This document shows positions 1 to 8,773 of a stretch of 64,000 nucleotides of DNA, one piece after another. The stretch spans positions 186,001 through 250,000 of the forward strand of contig NBIV01000087.1 of assembly GCA_003194525.1 (NCBI GenBank), given 5' to 3'. The notes beneath the pieces were generated by a model that was not told the origin of the DNA, made no database searches, and saw only the letters and a list, made by a program, of their open reading frames with translations. The stretch comes from Gracilariopsis chorda (lineage: Eukaryota; Rhodophyta; Florideophyceae; Gracilariales; Gracilariaceae). How positions within the stretch are numbered: the stretch's first letter is position 1; each line of letters starts with the position of its first letter. The translations under genes were made by a program, and so were the position numbers.

Positions 1-1
1 G

Positions 2-283
2 ATGGGCATGCCGGTGGCCAGGGGCGGCGCGTCCTCCAGCGGGCCGTCGCGCAAGGTGGATAGGGGCTCCTCGGCCGGATCGTCGTCGCGTTCGGGCGAT
101 CGGCACGCGGTAAGGACGTCGACGGCAATGGAGATCTCGGCGCTGCTGTCCGGCGAGGGCGGGTCGTCCGGGGCGGGGTCTTCATCAGCGCAGCGCAGGC
201 TGCCGTCCATCACGCAGCTCGACGCGCACATCCAGGCGCGCAAGGAGAAGGACAAGCAGCGTGACAAGCGGCACAGGCGCTGA
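2..283 (+). CDS. C-terminal end of an unidentified protein (cut by window edge)
   Basis: The frame is open from the window edge to a TGA at 281-283, so this is the tail of a gene that begins outside the window. The visible 93 residues are Ser/Gly-rich and low in complexity, and end in a short charged helix-like tail (IQARKEKDKQRDKRHRR). There is no recognisable domain. The tail resembles the basic ends of many nuclear or RNA-related proteins, but that is not enough to assign a function. An AATAAA lies about 50 bases downstream. The first ATG at position 2 need not be the true start. Confidence 0.5.
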   Translation: MGMPVARGGASSSGPSRKVDRGSSAGSSSRSGDRHAVRTSTAMEISALLSGEGGSSGAGSSSAQRRLPSITQLDAHIQARKEKDKQRDKRHRR

Positions 284-331
284 ACGAGTGGCGGAACACG
301 CGCCCGTTTGTAAACTACACGTAGCGAAGAC

Positions 332-337
332 AATAAA
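332..337 (+). terminator. Candidate polyadenylation signal AATAAA
   Basis: AATAAA occurs 49 bases after the stop of the first gene, in the 326-base gap before the V-ATPase subunit C start. The rest of this gap (284-609) is GC-rich and then pyrimidine-rich, and probably holds the subunit C promoter and 5' leader; no clear TATA box was seen. Confidence 0.35.
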
Positions 338-609
338 ATAAGGGCAAAGGCACCCCCACGTGTTCCAGCGCACACGCGTGTCCACGCGCGACACGGGGCG
401 ACGGCTGTAAGCGCGACGTGCCGGTGGCAGCAGAGGTGGCGAGGTGGATGTGTGTTTTCGGTTGGCGGTTGCTGCGGGCGCGGCGCATTGCATCACATCG
501 CATTGCGCGCGCGCTCCGTTCGCGCCTTGTAACCGACGCCCGTCGTTTTCTTCCCCCTTCCATCCCCCCGCCACCCGAGTCGCGCCCTTCCTTCCCCCCC
601 CATTCCGCA

Positions 610-1749
610 ATGAGCTCCCGCCTGTGGGTCGTATCGGCCCCCAACAAACCAGACCGCTCCTCTTTCTCCCACATCCAGGACACCCTCCAAAAGCGCGACG
701 CCCTCTGCAACGCGTACTCCTTACAACTGCCCGACTTTCGGGTCGGCACCCTCGACTCTCTCATCGCCGTCGCCGATGCAATCGCCCGCGATGACAAGAC
801 CCTCGAGGCTACAGTTGAGCGTATTCTTCGTCAGTATCGCGAATTGGTTCGTATGCCCTCCGCCATCCCCCTCGTCGAAGACGTTGACATTCTCGAATAC
901 GTCACCGACTTCATATGGGACGAGGCCAAATTCGCCTCCTCCGACTCCCTCTCCGAGATTCGTACGGCTATCATGGAGCAGGTTCTCAGTCTTGAGGAAG
1001 ACATGAAGATCAGGCTCAATGACTACACCAACACCCGTCAGGCCATCACCGCCATCGAGCGTCGCTCGCAAGGAAACCTTATGACCCGCTCATTGGCCAC
1101 TGTCGTGGAAGCCGAGCACGTCGTCGAAACAGAGCATCTCACCACCGTCTACGTTCTCTTCCCTTCGTACAACGAGCCCGAATTCTTGACCTGCTACGAG
1201 ACCCTGGCCGACTTTGTCGTTCCCCGCTCCGCAAAGAAGATCCAATCCGACAATGAGTACATCCTCTACGGCGTTGCCGTCTTCAAGAACAGCGTCGATG
1301 ACTTCAAGTCCGCCGCAAGGGAGCGCAGATACACCGTTCGAGATTTCAAGTTCGATCCCAACGCCAAAATCAACTCCGCCGCAGAGGAACAAAGCCTCAA
1401 GGAGGATGCGGGGGAACAGCTTTCAACCTTTTCAAAATGGGCTGAGACCGCTTTTGCCGAGACATTTATCGCCATGGTCCATCTCAAGGCGCTACGTTCT
1501 TTCGCTGAGAGCGTCCTGCGTTACGGGCTTCCGGTCAACTTTGATGTTGCATTGCTTGCTCCCAAGGGCAAGTCTGAAAGTCGTCTGCGCCAGTCCTTAA
1601 ATGAAATGTTTGCACATTTGGGTGGCTCGTGGGCCGCTGTGTCTGAAGCTGATGAAGTAACTAACATTCCTGGCATCGTGGCCGATAGGGACTTCTATCC
1701 ATACGTCTATTTTGAACTGCCTATTCCGACTGGCAAGAGCTCCTCTTGA
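610..1749 (+). CDS. V-type H+-ATPase subunit C
   Basis: The 379-aa product starts MSSRLWVVSAPN and matches the V-ATPase C subunit along its whole length, with the usual family length (about 380-390 aa). Recognisable blocks are LWVVSAPNKP at the N-terminus, the helical central foot region with LTTVYVLFPSYNEPEFL, and a C-terminal end with LRYGLPVNFDVALL and PYVYFELPI. Subunit C bridges V1 and Vo at the cytosolic face of vacuolar and endomembrane compartments and controls reversible V1-Vo assembly. The ATG at 610 is chosen because family similarity begins there; the frame is open further upstream to a GTG at 418, but that extension is not conserved-looking. A DMXL/Rav1-type assembly factor, whose yeast relative contacts subunit C, is encoded at 27,923. 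The gene is convergent with the next one. Confidence 0.95.
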   Translation: MSSRLWVVSAPNKPDRSSFSHIQDTLQKRDALCNAYSLQLPDFRVGTLDSLIAVADAIARDDKTLEATVERILRQYRELVRMPSAIPLVEDVDILEYVTDFIWDEAKFASSDSLSEIRTAIMEQVLSLEEDMKIRLNDYTNTRQAITAIERRSQGNLMTRSLATVVEAEHVVETEHLTTVYVLFPSYNEPEFLTCYETLADFVVPRSAKKIQSDNEYILYGVAVFKNSVDDFKSAARERRYTVRDFKFDPNAKINSAAEEQSLKEDAGEQLSTFSKWAETAFAETFIAMVHLKALRSFAESVLRYGLPVNFDVALLAPKGKSESRLRQSLNEMFAHLGGSWAAVSEADEVTNIPGIVADRDFYPYVYFELPIPTGKSSS

Positions 1750-2091
1750 TTATGCTAACCTACATATCACTTACATATTAAAACCCGGAGATACATGCAT
1801 CACATATAAGTAGATTTTGATTCTAAACCACTCGTGTGACTTGCTTCGTTTTGGGTTCGCTTTATGACGCCATCACGACAAATACCACTACCTTCGTATG
1901 TATCACGAAAATCAACGATAAACGACTCTCCACGAACTACATTGAAACCCTGTTGGTTTGAATACTCATCTGGAAGCCTTGAGCTCTCCTCGAAACATTC
2001 ACAAGTCACTTTTGTCTTGGAGCCTCTAGATTCGCTATGAGCTTATGCCTCGACAACGAGCAAGAGGCCTTCCCCTTGCTTCCTGTGATTG
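1750..2091. other. Convergent intergenic gap, 3' ends of two genes
   Basis: This 342-base stretch separates the stop of V-ATPase subunit C (+) from the stop of the nucleotidyltransferase-kinase gene (-). It is more AT-rich than the flanking coding DNA, as expected for two 3' UTRs. No RNA gene or repeat was seen. Confidence 0.5.
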
Positions 2092-4050
2092 CTACGATGT
2101 TTGCCACGGGCGACTGCTGAGTACCTTCACCTTCCTGAAGACCAACCCGTTATTCGTGAAGACACTCCTGGCCGAGTTAATCTCTTCTGGTGATAGTTTT
2201 CTGAGAGGGTTTGGAATGCAAACGGCACATCCCCCACTGCCCGTCATCTTTGCAGAGAACCCGGCCTCTCTTGCGACGCGTGTCAGGTTCATGTTAACGT
2301 CTCCAATCGCGTCGGCCCCAACAAGTTCCACTCGTAGTTCAAAATTGCGATCAAAACAACGCGGCAGGCCCTGCCAGTCGCCTGATTTGAGCATCTTTGT
2401 TCCCTCATCAGCAAGGTCAATGAGCTCCCTAACTGCCCTTGTGATAGTCTCATCTCCCCTCGCGTAGCGGGCTCGAAGATTTCCATGAACTTTACCGGAG
2501 CTTTCTCCAGCTCTCTTGTCGTGGTAGCAAAGCCACATATCGGGAAGCAACGTTTCATCTAGTCTTTCGTACGTTCCCAGTCCACCGCCAGTGAAATCCA
2601 TGAGAACGCAGCCTTGCATCAGCGCCATCACGGGGTCTTGCCTCCCCCCAGCGATACCCAAAATCTCCACCTCTGCCTTTCGCATAGCGTCTGCCCACAC
2701 CTTTATATCAGGGCAGATTTGTTCTAGGGTAGTATTGTGAAATCTTGCCAGTGCTCGCAAGGTGGCAAGAATAAGTGCCGACGAGCCGGACAGCCCTAGC
2801 TTCATAGGTATGTTAGTAGAGTAAGTTAGATTGCAGTTGTGCAACGAAGCAATGCTCGTGATATGTTCTCCCTTTAACTTGTACTTGTGGTAGATATTAG
2901 CAAACGTGATAGACGCGGCGCCAATGAGGGGTCGGGCAGAGAAGTAAATGCCCTTCTCTTCGAAACGATGAAGCAAGTGTGATAGATTATCGAAATGGAC
3001 GAAAAACTCGTTGTGTTCGTTCGGCGTTATGGTAAATTTGTCACTCGGGTTGGCAACAACTTCCGCGTACCCTTCGGACGAAATAGATGCCGATATCACT
3101 TTTCCTTGAAAGCCGTCAGAGGGGTTACCCAAGATGCCCACTCGCGGATAAGCGCGACCAATGGCCGGTTCTGAAGCGCATCGGGGCGGAAGAGGCACAG
3201 CGCTGGATGAGTGAGTGGGGAGGGTTAGAGTCCACAAAGCTGTCTTATAGTGCTCTAGATTTCCGACGTCGAGGCGATGGCGGACAGTATAAATACAGAC
3301 GGCGTGCTGGGCGATAAGCCAGGAGAGCCAAAATCCCGGCGCGTCTCGTTTTGATAACGGTTGATCGCTATGTTGTTGGAGGAATTGTTGCGCACTGCCA
3401 AAGCGATCTTTCTTTAGCATGTACACGGGGGCGCTGGCCAGATCGGATGTGAGAGAAGCTGTATGCTGAGGTTTCTCTATGAGTTGCGTGGCGATAGTAG
3501 TACCGTCGTGCATGATTCGTGTGCTGAACATACCGCGCTTTCTGCTGTCTGAAATGTGGTGCAGGCGGTAGGCGAATGCGGCGGCATGATACTGAGAGCG
3601 ACAAAATTGTTGTATGTGAGGGAGGATGGATTGATGGGGAAAGAGACAGTCGCCTGCGATGATGATGGCGTTTCGTGCGGCTGTTGTGTCAAGGTGGTGC
3701 AGGCCGAGTGCGATGGCTTTGATTGCTCCGAGACGGTTGTGATTGCAAGTTGATGCATCGGAGAGAAGGTGCACTTGGGGAGCATTTGCGTGATGCATGA
3801 AAGCGGACAGTTGTGCGGCCCAGGAACGGTAAAGAGGGTAGTGAAGCGCATTGGTAACGACGACCACACTGGAGATGCACGGCAGTACGCTAAGTTGGCG
3901 AATCCAGTGTGAAAGGATGGGGCGGCCAGCGAGCGGCAGAAGCGGCTTTGGAGTGTTTGCTAGCTGGTGGAAGTGCGGCTGCTGTGAGATGTCGGCAGCG
4001 AGACGCGTACCATAGCCCGCGGCAAGTAGCACGATACCGAACGAGTGCAT
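2092..4050 (-). CDS. Bifunctional sugar-1-phosphate nucleotidyltransferase / glucuronokinase-like GHMP kinase
   Basis: The 652-aa product has two domains. Residues about 1-260 form a nucleotidyltransferase fold: LLAAGYGTRL, then a KPLLPLAGRPI block and an AGD metal-binding motif. Residues about 285-650 match plant glucuronokinase: RVGILGNPSDGFQGK at the start, the GHMP ATP-loop LGLSGSSALI, and MTGSGGCAVC near the end. Glucuronokinase phosphorylates D-glucuronate at C1, and a nucleotidyltransferase would then make a nucleotide sugar such as UDP-glucuronate, so the fusion could carry out both salvage steps for cell-wall polysaccharide synthesis. The sugar and nucleotide specificity of the first domain is inferred, not shown. 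The ATG at 4050 sits just before the nucleotide-binding motif; the frame stays open upstream to a TTG at 4158, with low-complexity Pro/His sequence that is unlikely to be translated. Confidence 0.85.
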   Translation of the reverse strand: MHSFGIVLLAAGYGTRLAADISQQPHFHQLANTPKPLLPLAGRPILSHWIRQLSVLPCISSVVVVTNALHYPLYRSWAAQLSAFMHHANAPQVHLLSDASTCNHNRLGAIKAIALGLHHLDTTAARNAIIIAGDCLFPHQSILPHIQQFCRSQYHAAAFAYRLHHISDSRKRGMFSTRIMHDGTTIATQLIEKPQHTASLTSDLASAPVYMLKKDRFGSAQQFLQQHSDQPLSKRDAPGFWLSWLIAQHAVCIYTVRHRLDVGNLEHYKTALWTLTLPTHSSSAVPLPPRCASEPAIGRAYPRVGILGNPSDGFQGKVISASISSEGYAEVVANPSDKFTITPNEHNEFFVHFDNLSHLLHRFEEKGIYFSARPLIGAASITFANIYHKYKLKGEHITSIASLHNCNLTYSTNIPMKLGLSGSSALILATLRALARFHNTTLEQICPDIKVWADAMRKAEVEILGIAGGRQDPVMALMQGCVLMDFTGGGLGTYERLDETLLPDMWLCYHDKRAGESSGKVHGNLRARYARGDETITRAVRELIDLADEGTKMLKSGDWQGLPRCFDRNFELRVELVGADAIGDVNMNLTRVAREAGFSAKMTGSGGCAVCIPNPLRKLSPEEINSARSVFTNNGLVFRKVKVLSSRPWQTS

Positions 4051-4240
4051 GTGCGGGTGGTGGGGGCGAGGGGCAGCGATGAGATGGGGCGATGGGGCGA
4101 TGGGGCGATGGGACGGGTGGTGGCGTGAACGCGTGGGGGTAGGTAGCAATGGTATCAAGTTATTCTTTTTTTGAGGAGGGCTTTTTGGTTTTTATGTCTC
4201 GCAGCGCACGTTGGTAGATACGCTTGTGTATAGCGCAGCA

Positions 4241-4711
4241 CTACAAGTAAAGCGCCATCTGCAACTCGTTGCTCCGGAAGCCGCACTTTTCGTAGAAGGC
4301 GACGTTGCTCGGGGCGCAATCCAGCACGACCTTATAACAGCCGCGCGCGCTTGCAAAAGCAACGAGCTGCGAAATAATGCGGCGTCCAACGCCGGAGCCG
4401 CGCAGAGTGCGGCACACGACGACGTCCTCCACGTGAGCGCAGGGGCGTCCGCCGCGGATGAACTTGGGCTCGATGAAGACGGATCCGGAGGCGCGAACGT
4501 TGCCGCGCGCATCGACGGCGACGAGCGTCTGCTGCTGCGCGTGGCGGCGCTGCTCGGCCACGAGCTCGGCGAAGCGCGCCGCGTGGATGGGCGGCGCGCT
4601 GGTCAACTGCGCGAGCACGTCGAAGAAGCCATTGTGCACATCGTTCTCGTGAATGGGTCGCACCTCAATGGCGGCCACATCCACGTCGTGCTCGCGCGTG
4701 CTGTCGCCCAT
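4241..4711 (-). CDS. GNA1: Glucosamine-6-phosphate N-acetyltransferase (GNAT family)
   Basis: The 156-aa product has the length and motif order of eukaryotic GNA1. Visible blocks are GSVFIEPKFIRGG, HVEDVVV, the acetyl-CoA loop RGSGVGRRII, GCYKVVLDC, and the substrate-site end FYEKCGFR...LQMALYL. The enzyme acetylates glucosamine 6-phosphate on the way to UDP-GlcNAc, in the cytosol. The ATG at 4711 gives a short N-terminal extension typical of the family. It lies upstream of, and on the same strand as, the nucleotidyltransferase-kinase gene (190 bases from its stop to that gene's start), so two nucleotide-sugar enzymes sit side by side. It is divergent from TspO gene 1. Confidence 0.93.
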   Translation of the reverse strand: MGDSTREHDVDVAAIEVRPIHENDVHNGFFDVLAQLTSAPPIHAARFAELVAEQRRHAQQQTLVAVDARGNVRASGSVFIEPKFIRGGRPCAHVEDVVVCRTLRGSGVGRRIISQLVAFASARGCYKVVLDCAPSNVAFYEKCGFRSNELQMALYL

Positions 4712-5102
4712 GGCGTCCGTCTCCGATTCTCCGATATGACACCGTCAAAGCGACACGCTCAGCACGGCGGCGCCGCCCGCCAACAGCAGGAGGAGAAAGA
4801 AAAGCGGGGCCGCATCCGCCTCCGCGCGCGCACCGGCCGCTGTAAGCCACGGCCGCCCAATGCGAATGCAGCGTGCAGATTCGCGGCGCACGGCGTGCGG
4901 CGAGAGTCAAATCTGGCGTCCAGCCGCGCGCAAATAAAAGGCACAGCGCTCGCGACGTCCGACGCGCACCCATTCGTCGCGTCTCCGTGCAAGCGCCCGC
5001 GCGCGCAGAAGTGCCCAAAGCCAAGTATACAGCCGCCGCCCCTTCCCCCTCCCCACCCCAACCACGCTTCCGTCGCTAATCGTGCAGCGTGCGTGCGCGC
5101 TG
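4712..5102. promoter_or_regulatory. Divergent promoter region between GNA1 and TspO gene 1
   Basis: These 391 bases lie between two divergent starts and must hold both promoters. The stretch is GC-rich. An AT-rich motif, AAATAAAAGG at 4932-4941, is the only TATA-like site oriented towards TspO gene 1, about 160 bases before its ATG, so its role is uncertain. Long open frames on the plus strand here are GC-driven and antisense to GNA1. Confidence 0.35.
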
Positions 5103-5666
5103 ATGGAGCAGCCTAACGCGCCGCTGTTGACGGCGCTGCTGTTCGGGCCGTTTCTGCTCGGCGTGCTTCAGATGCTCGCCTTGGAACCGCGCGCAAGAAG
5201 CTGGCACACCACCCTTCGCAAGTGGCCGTACCGCCCGCCCGGCGTGGTTCACCCGGTCATGTGGACGTGGAGCTACCTGTCAATCGGGTACGCGAGCTAC
5301 CTGTTCTACACAAGTGCCAGCAGCCGCCCGTCGCTGCTGCTCAACGCCGCCTTGTACGGCGTGCACATGGCGCTGCTCAACTCGTGGGGGCTGGTGTTCT
5401 ACCACTTGCGCCGCATCGACGTGGCGTGCAAAATCATGCTCATGCTGGACGTGGTGGTGGCGCTGTCGCTGCCGGCGCTGGCTACGGCGCACACGCTGCC
5501 GGCCGTGCTGTGCGTGCCGTATCTGTGCTGGCTGCTCATGCTCACCTACATGAACTGGTACATGATGGTGCACAACGAGCACGCCACGCACATGAGCGCG
5601 TCCAAGCAGCAGCTGCTGGCACAGCACCGCGCGCCGCTTCGCCACTCCAAACCGCACCTCACATAA
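5103..5666 (+). CDS. TspO/MBR family membrane protein (copy 1)
   Basis: The 187-aa product shows the five-helix TspO/translocator-protein pattern: a first helix at about residues 8-27, then LRKWPYRPPGVVHPVMWTWS, equivalent to the conserved W/PP segment before helix 2, the G-x-AS-YL pattern after it, and a final helix ending in YLCWLLMLTYMN. Family members bind tetrapyrroles and sterols and sit in outer mitochondrial, plastid or secretory membranes; which applies here cannot be told. The ATG at 5103 is chosen over an in-frame GTG at 5082. The C-terminal tail after residue about 160 is hydrophilic. A second, diverged copy follows 210 bases downstream on the same strand. Confidence 0.88.
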   Translation: MEQPNAPLLTALLFGPFLLGVLQMLALEPRARSWHTTLRKWPYRPPGVVHPVMWTWSYLSIGYASYLFYTSASSRPSLLLNAALYGVHMALLNSWGLVFYHLRRIDVACKIMLMLDVVVALSLPALATAHTLPAVLCVPYLCWLLMLTYMNWYMMVHNEHATHMSASKQQLLAQHRAPLRHSKPHLT

Positions 5667-5876
5667 ATTGAATCCAAATTAAATCTGCCCTATTGTACCT
5701 ATCGCCGTACCCTTGTACTTCCGCGAGCCCCCACCTCTCCCAAGCCCCGCCCCCCCCATGCGCACCTCCCCATCCCCCCCCCAAACAACCCTAGCCGTCC
5801 TTCTAGCTTCTTCCTCAACCCCCCCGCAACAGCAACAACAACAACAACAACAACGACAACAAAAAGACACACACAC

Positions 5877-6405
5877 ATGTATCCCCCTCCACACCAGCTT
5901 CCGCTATACGCAGTCTTCATCCTCATCCCCCTCCTGGGCGGCGTTCTATCCTTCGTGGCCTCCGACAACTCGCCGTCCTCCCTCGCCTGGCGGCGCTCCC
6001 TGCGCAAGTCCTCGCTCACCCCAAGCGCCCCAGTAACGGCCTGCATCTGGGTACTGCTCTACCTGTGCATGGGCCACGCCTCGTACCTAATCTACACCCT
6101 GTCGCACCCGCCCTCCGTGCTCTCCCCCTGTCTCATCGCCTACATCACCCAACTGCTGCTCAATCACTTCTTCATCATCGTCTTGTTCGGCCTGCAACGA
6201 ATCGACCTCGCCCTGCTCATGATCGTTCCGCTCTGGTTTGCAACCGCGCTTACAACGCTGCTCTTTTACGACATCTCCGTGCACGCCGGCCGCTTGCTCA
6301 CCCCGCTGCTGCTCTGGGTCACCTTCAACGTCTACCTCAACCTCGTGCTCTACACAAATAACCCCATCTACACCGAAATGCACCTCCACACAAAGCCCCA
6401 CCGCC

Positions 6406-6436
<31 letters not shown>

Positions 6437-6476
6437 GCAAGCGCAGCACCCACCTCGGAAGCTCAAGCCCTCATAA
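5877..6476 (+). CDS. TspO/MBR family membrane protein (copy 2, diverged, polyQ tail)
   Basis: The 199-aa product aligns with copy 1 over the five helices: WRRSLRKSSLTPSAPVTACIW corresponds to the LRKWPYRPP segment of copy 1, GHASYLIYTL to GYASYLFY, and LLWVTFNVYLN to the last helix. The conserved Pro-Pro of the family is replaced (LTPSAP), so ligand binding may differ. The C-terminus carries a run of 12 glutamines encoded by mixed CAA/CAG codons. A separate CAA-rich tract lies in the 5' leader at 5829-5860. The two genes look like an old tandem duplication. AATAAA at 6569-6574 is a plausible polyadenylation signal. Confidence 0.85.
6409..6439 (+). repeat. CAA/CAG microsatellite coding polyglutamine
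   Basis: An uninterrupted run of CAA codons ending in CAG lies within the 3' end of TspO copy 2 and encodes its polyglutamine stretch. Such tracts change length readily, so the tail length may vary between strains. Confidence 0.8.
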
Positions 6477-6568
6477 CTCACGCCCCCACCCATCCCCCCG
6501 GCTCAACACATAACTGCTCTTTCCATCTCGCACTAATCTCCGAAAACAACCAAAAAATCTATTCTGTC

Positions 6569-6574
6569 AATAAA
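6569..6574 (+). terminator. Candidate polyadenylation signal AATAAA
   Basis: The hexamer lies 93 bases after the stop of TspO copy 2. The remaining gap up to about 6946 is pyrimidine-rich, with a run of about 13 C near 6703-6715, and leads into the DENND6-type gene. Confidence 0.35.
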
Positions 6575-6946
6575 ACAGCCTTCCATTCACACCGCCACCA
6601 CCATCAGCACCTGTCTCCGCCCACAACTCATCGCACACGCCCCACTCTCTCCCCATCTCAACGCAACCACTCCACCGGGTGGAGTCCACCCGACAAAAAG
6701 CAACCCCCCCCCCCACCCCCTCCCCACAGTCAACCACCACCCCGCCGCCTTGAAGTCCGCCGCCAAGCTACGCCGCCGCGCCATGCGCGCGTTGCGCGTC
6801 GCCCAACCCCGCCATCATCCCCCCCTCCCTCTCCGCCCACCGCGCTCTCCACCCTGCCCCCCAATCTCCCCTTCAATCTCTGGACCCGTCGCAACCGTCC
6901 ACCCCCACCATCTCTGCCCAACACAACCCCAACCCCAACCCCGGAA

Positions 6947-8713
6947 CCATGGTTCACCGCCGTTCTCCTGGTCGCCTTCGACATTGACAAAGGTCAGGTC
7001 GTCGAATCCTGCCTCCCCGAACACGCCCTATCAATCGCCGACCAAGATGCAATCTGTTTCCACGCCATGCCAGATTCCGCCTCCGCCGCCTCCGGCCATG
7101 AAGACGCCCTCTATTCATTTCGCATAACCAGCCACAACCAAAATCAACCCCTTCTGCTCGCGCACACTCTCTTCCGACAAGCACCCGATCCCTCCAACGC
7201 CCGCGGTTTCTTTCAAAAGGCTTTGGTCATAGTCTCGTCCCTCTGTTACGTCACCCTTGCCAATGTGCTCCTCACAAGTCTCGCTTCAACCGCCTTTACG
7301 CACGGTGAGCAAGCCTTGCAACGCGCCGTGCGTGACGTGTCCTCATGGCCAGATCCACGGCTACACCCAACACCCCATACGTTAGAGCTTCCTTTTATTA
7401 ATCATACCATCACGCTTTCCATTCCCTCCTCGTTCTCAACCTCCTTTGCCTCCCCCGATGCCATTCTAATGGCATCGGCAACCATGTCAAGTTCCGATTC
7501 ATTGACCTCTCCAACCGCTGTTCACCACGTCAGCAGCACATCGTCTCACCCTCATGCTCAACATTCGCACAGTCGCGTCGCAATTGATACGCCCCAGTTG
7601 GTCCGAATGTGGCCGCTATGCGTATCATCTGCAACAGCTTCTGCGCAACCGTTCCAAGAAATTCATCTCGCCAGCGCGTTGCAAGGTGTACATGACAAGT
7701 TGTGGGCTATCTGGGAGCTTGTAGCCCTGGGAGAACCGCTACTAGTACTTGGTGCAACACCTTCACAATGCGCCTCAGCCGTCATGTGTATCGTAGGTCT
7801 CATCCATCCGCTCCCGTTTGTCGGCGATTGGCGTCCGTACTATTGCATTCAGGATACCACCTACGCTACTCTGGCCGCTGCAAAGGACGGCTCCATACTG
7901 GCTCGCGGCGCTGTTTACGGCGTTACAAACAGTCATTTAGCGGATTCCCTCCCCTTTGAACACATCGTCGTGCTACCCGGTGCGGAAGCAGCGGGCAAGA
8001 CCTTGCGAGCTGGACTGCGTTCCACTCATAAGTCTTCGTTGCATAAGGCCCGTCAGGTGAGCAGTGCGCTTCAATCAGCGCTTTCGTCATACCTCAAAGG
8101 TACTATCAACGCCGATCAGTTGGCACAACAGGCCCGTGATACAATCTGCGATAGGATAACCAAGCCGTTTTTGCTACCTTTTACCCGGTACCTAGTGCCG
8201 ACGTGGAGCGATGGTAGCGCGCTCAGGGATGAACCTAACGTATCGGATCCGTTCGGTAAACGGTTGACTCTGATTGATTTTGATGCGAGTACGTTTCCTA
8301 CGTCCGATGACCTTGCACTAGTGAGCGGAGGTAACTTTGGAAAGGGAGCAGCGTATTTGAAACGGGTGCGTGCGCTTTATGAACGCTTTTTGAGGGGTGC
8401 GGTGTTTGACGAATGGTGGAGCGAGGCCAGAAAGGTTGCTGAAAAGCAGTGTGCCATTTTGCATCGCGGGCTTATGATTGAGGCATGTGCGCGTGGATCG
8501 CTGTTGCGCAAGATGCGGTTTGAGGGACGGCCGCTTCTCACCGAGTTGATTGATCGCGTTGATAAAGAGCTTGAGATAGGTGATGGAAATGATGACGTTT
8601 TGTATGGCAATCTTGTGGCGTTGACGGACGCATTGAAGCTTTGCTTGACTCAGTCTGTCGGTGACTCGGTTGACTCTGAGTTGGATGATGAATCAACGTT
8701 GTTGTTAGCGTAG
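6947..8713 (+). CDS. DENND6-type DENN-domain Rab guanine-nucleotide exchange factor (start unresolved)
   Basis: The frame carries a tripartite DENN domain of the DENND6/FAM116 type. The upstream part begins with PWFTAVLLVAFDIDKGQVVE and a QKALVIVSSLCYV block. The central part has LWAIWELVALGEPLLVLG, then PLPFVGDWRPYYCIQD and GVTNSHLADSLPFEHIVVL. DENND6 proteins activate Rab14-like GTPases in endosomal traffic. The first in-frame ATG is at 7067, but family similarity begins about 40 codons earlier at 6947. The frame remains open upstream through Pro-rich sequence with no ATG, GTG or TTG seen. A first exon with an intron, a non-AUG start, or an indel in the C-run near 6703-6715 would explain this. 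The coordinates given start at the first supported codon, not at a proven start. Confidence 0.85.
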   Translation, partial: PWFTAVLLVAFDIDKGQVVESCLPEHALSIADQDAICFHAMPDSASAASGHEDALYSFRITSHNQNQPLLLAHTLFRQAPDPSNARGFFQKALVIVSSLCYVTLANVLLTSLASTAFTHGEQALQRAVRDVSSWPDPRLHPTPHTLELPFINHTITLSIPSSFSTSFASPDAILMASATMSSSDSLTSPTAVHHVSSTSSHPHAQHSHSRVAIDTPQLVRMWPLCVSSATASAQPFQEIHLASALQGVHDKLWAIWELVALGEPLLVLGATPSQCASAVMCIVGLIHPLPFVGDWRPYYCIQDTTYATLAAAKDGSILARGAVYGVTNSHLADSLPFEHIVVLPGAEAAGKTLRAGLRSTHKSSLHKARQVSSALQSALSSYLKGTINADQLAQQARDTICDRITKPFLLPFTRYLVPTWSDGSALRDEPNVSDPFGKRLTLIDFDASTFPTSDDLALVSGGNFGKGAAYLKRVRALYERFLRGAVFDEWWSEARKVAEKQCAILHRGLMIEACARGSLLRKMRFEGRPLLTELIDRVDKELEIGDGNDDVLYGNLVALTDALKLCLTQSVGDSVDSELDDESTLLLA

Positions 8714-8773
8714 AGGATGTTGTGTTCATATCTATAAGGCGACATTGTAAAGCCTTCGCTTTTCTTTTTGATC

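Noticed and set aside
4211-5116. 301-codon plus-strand ORF
   Set aside because: It lies antisense to GNA1, is Ala/Arg/Gly-rich as expected from GC-rich reverse frames, and has no domain; GNA1 on the other strand is clear.
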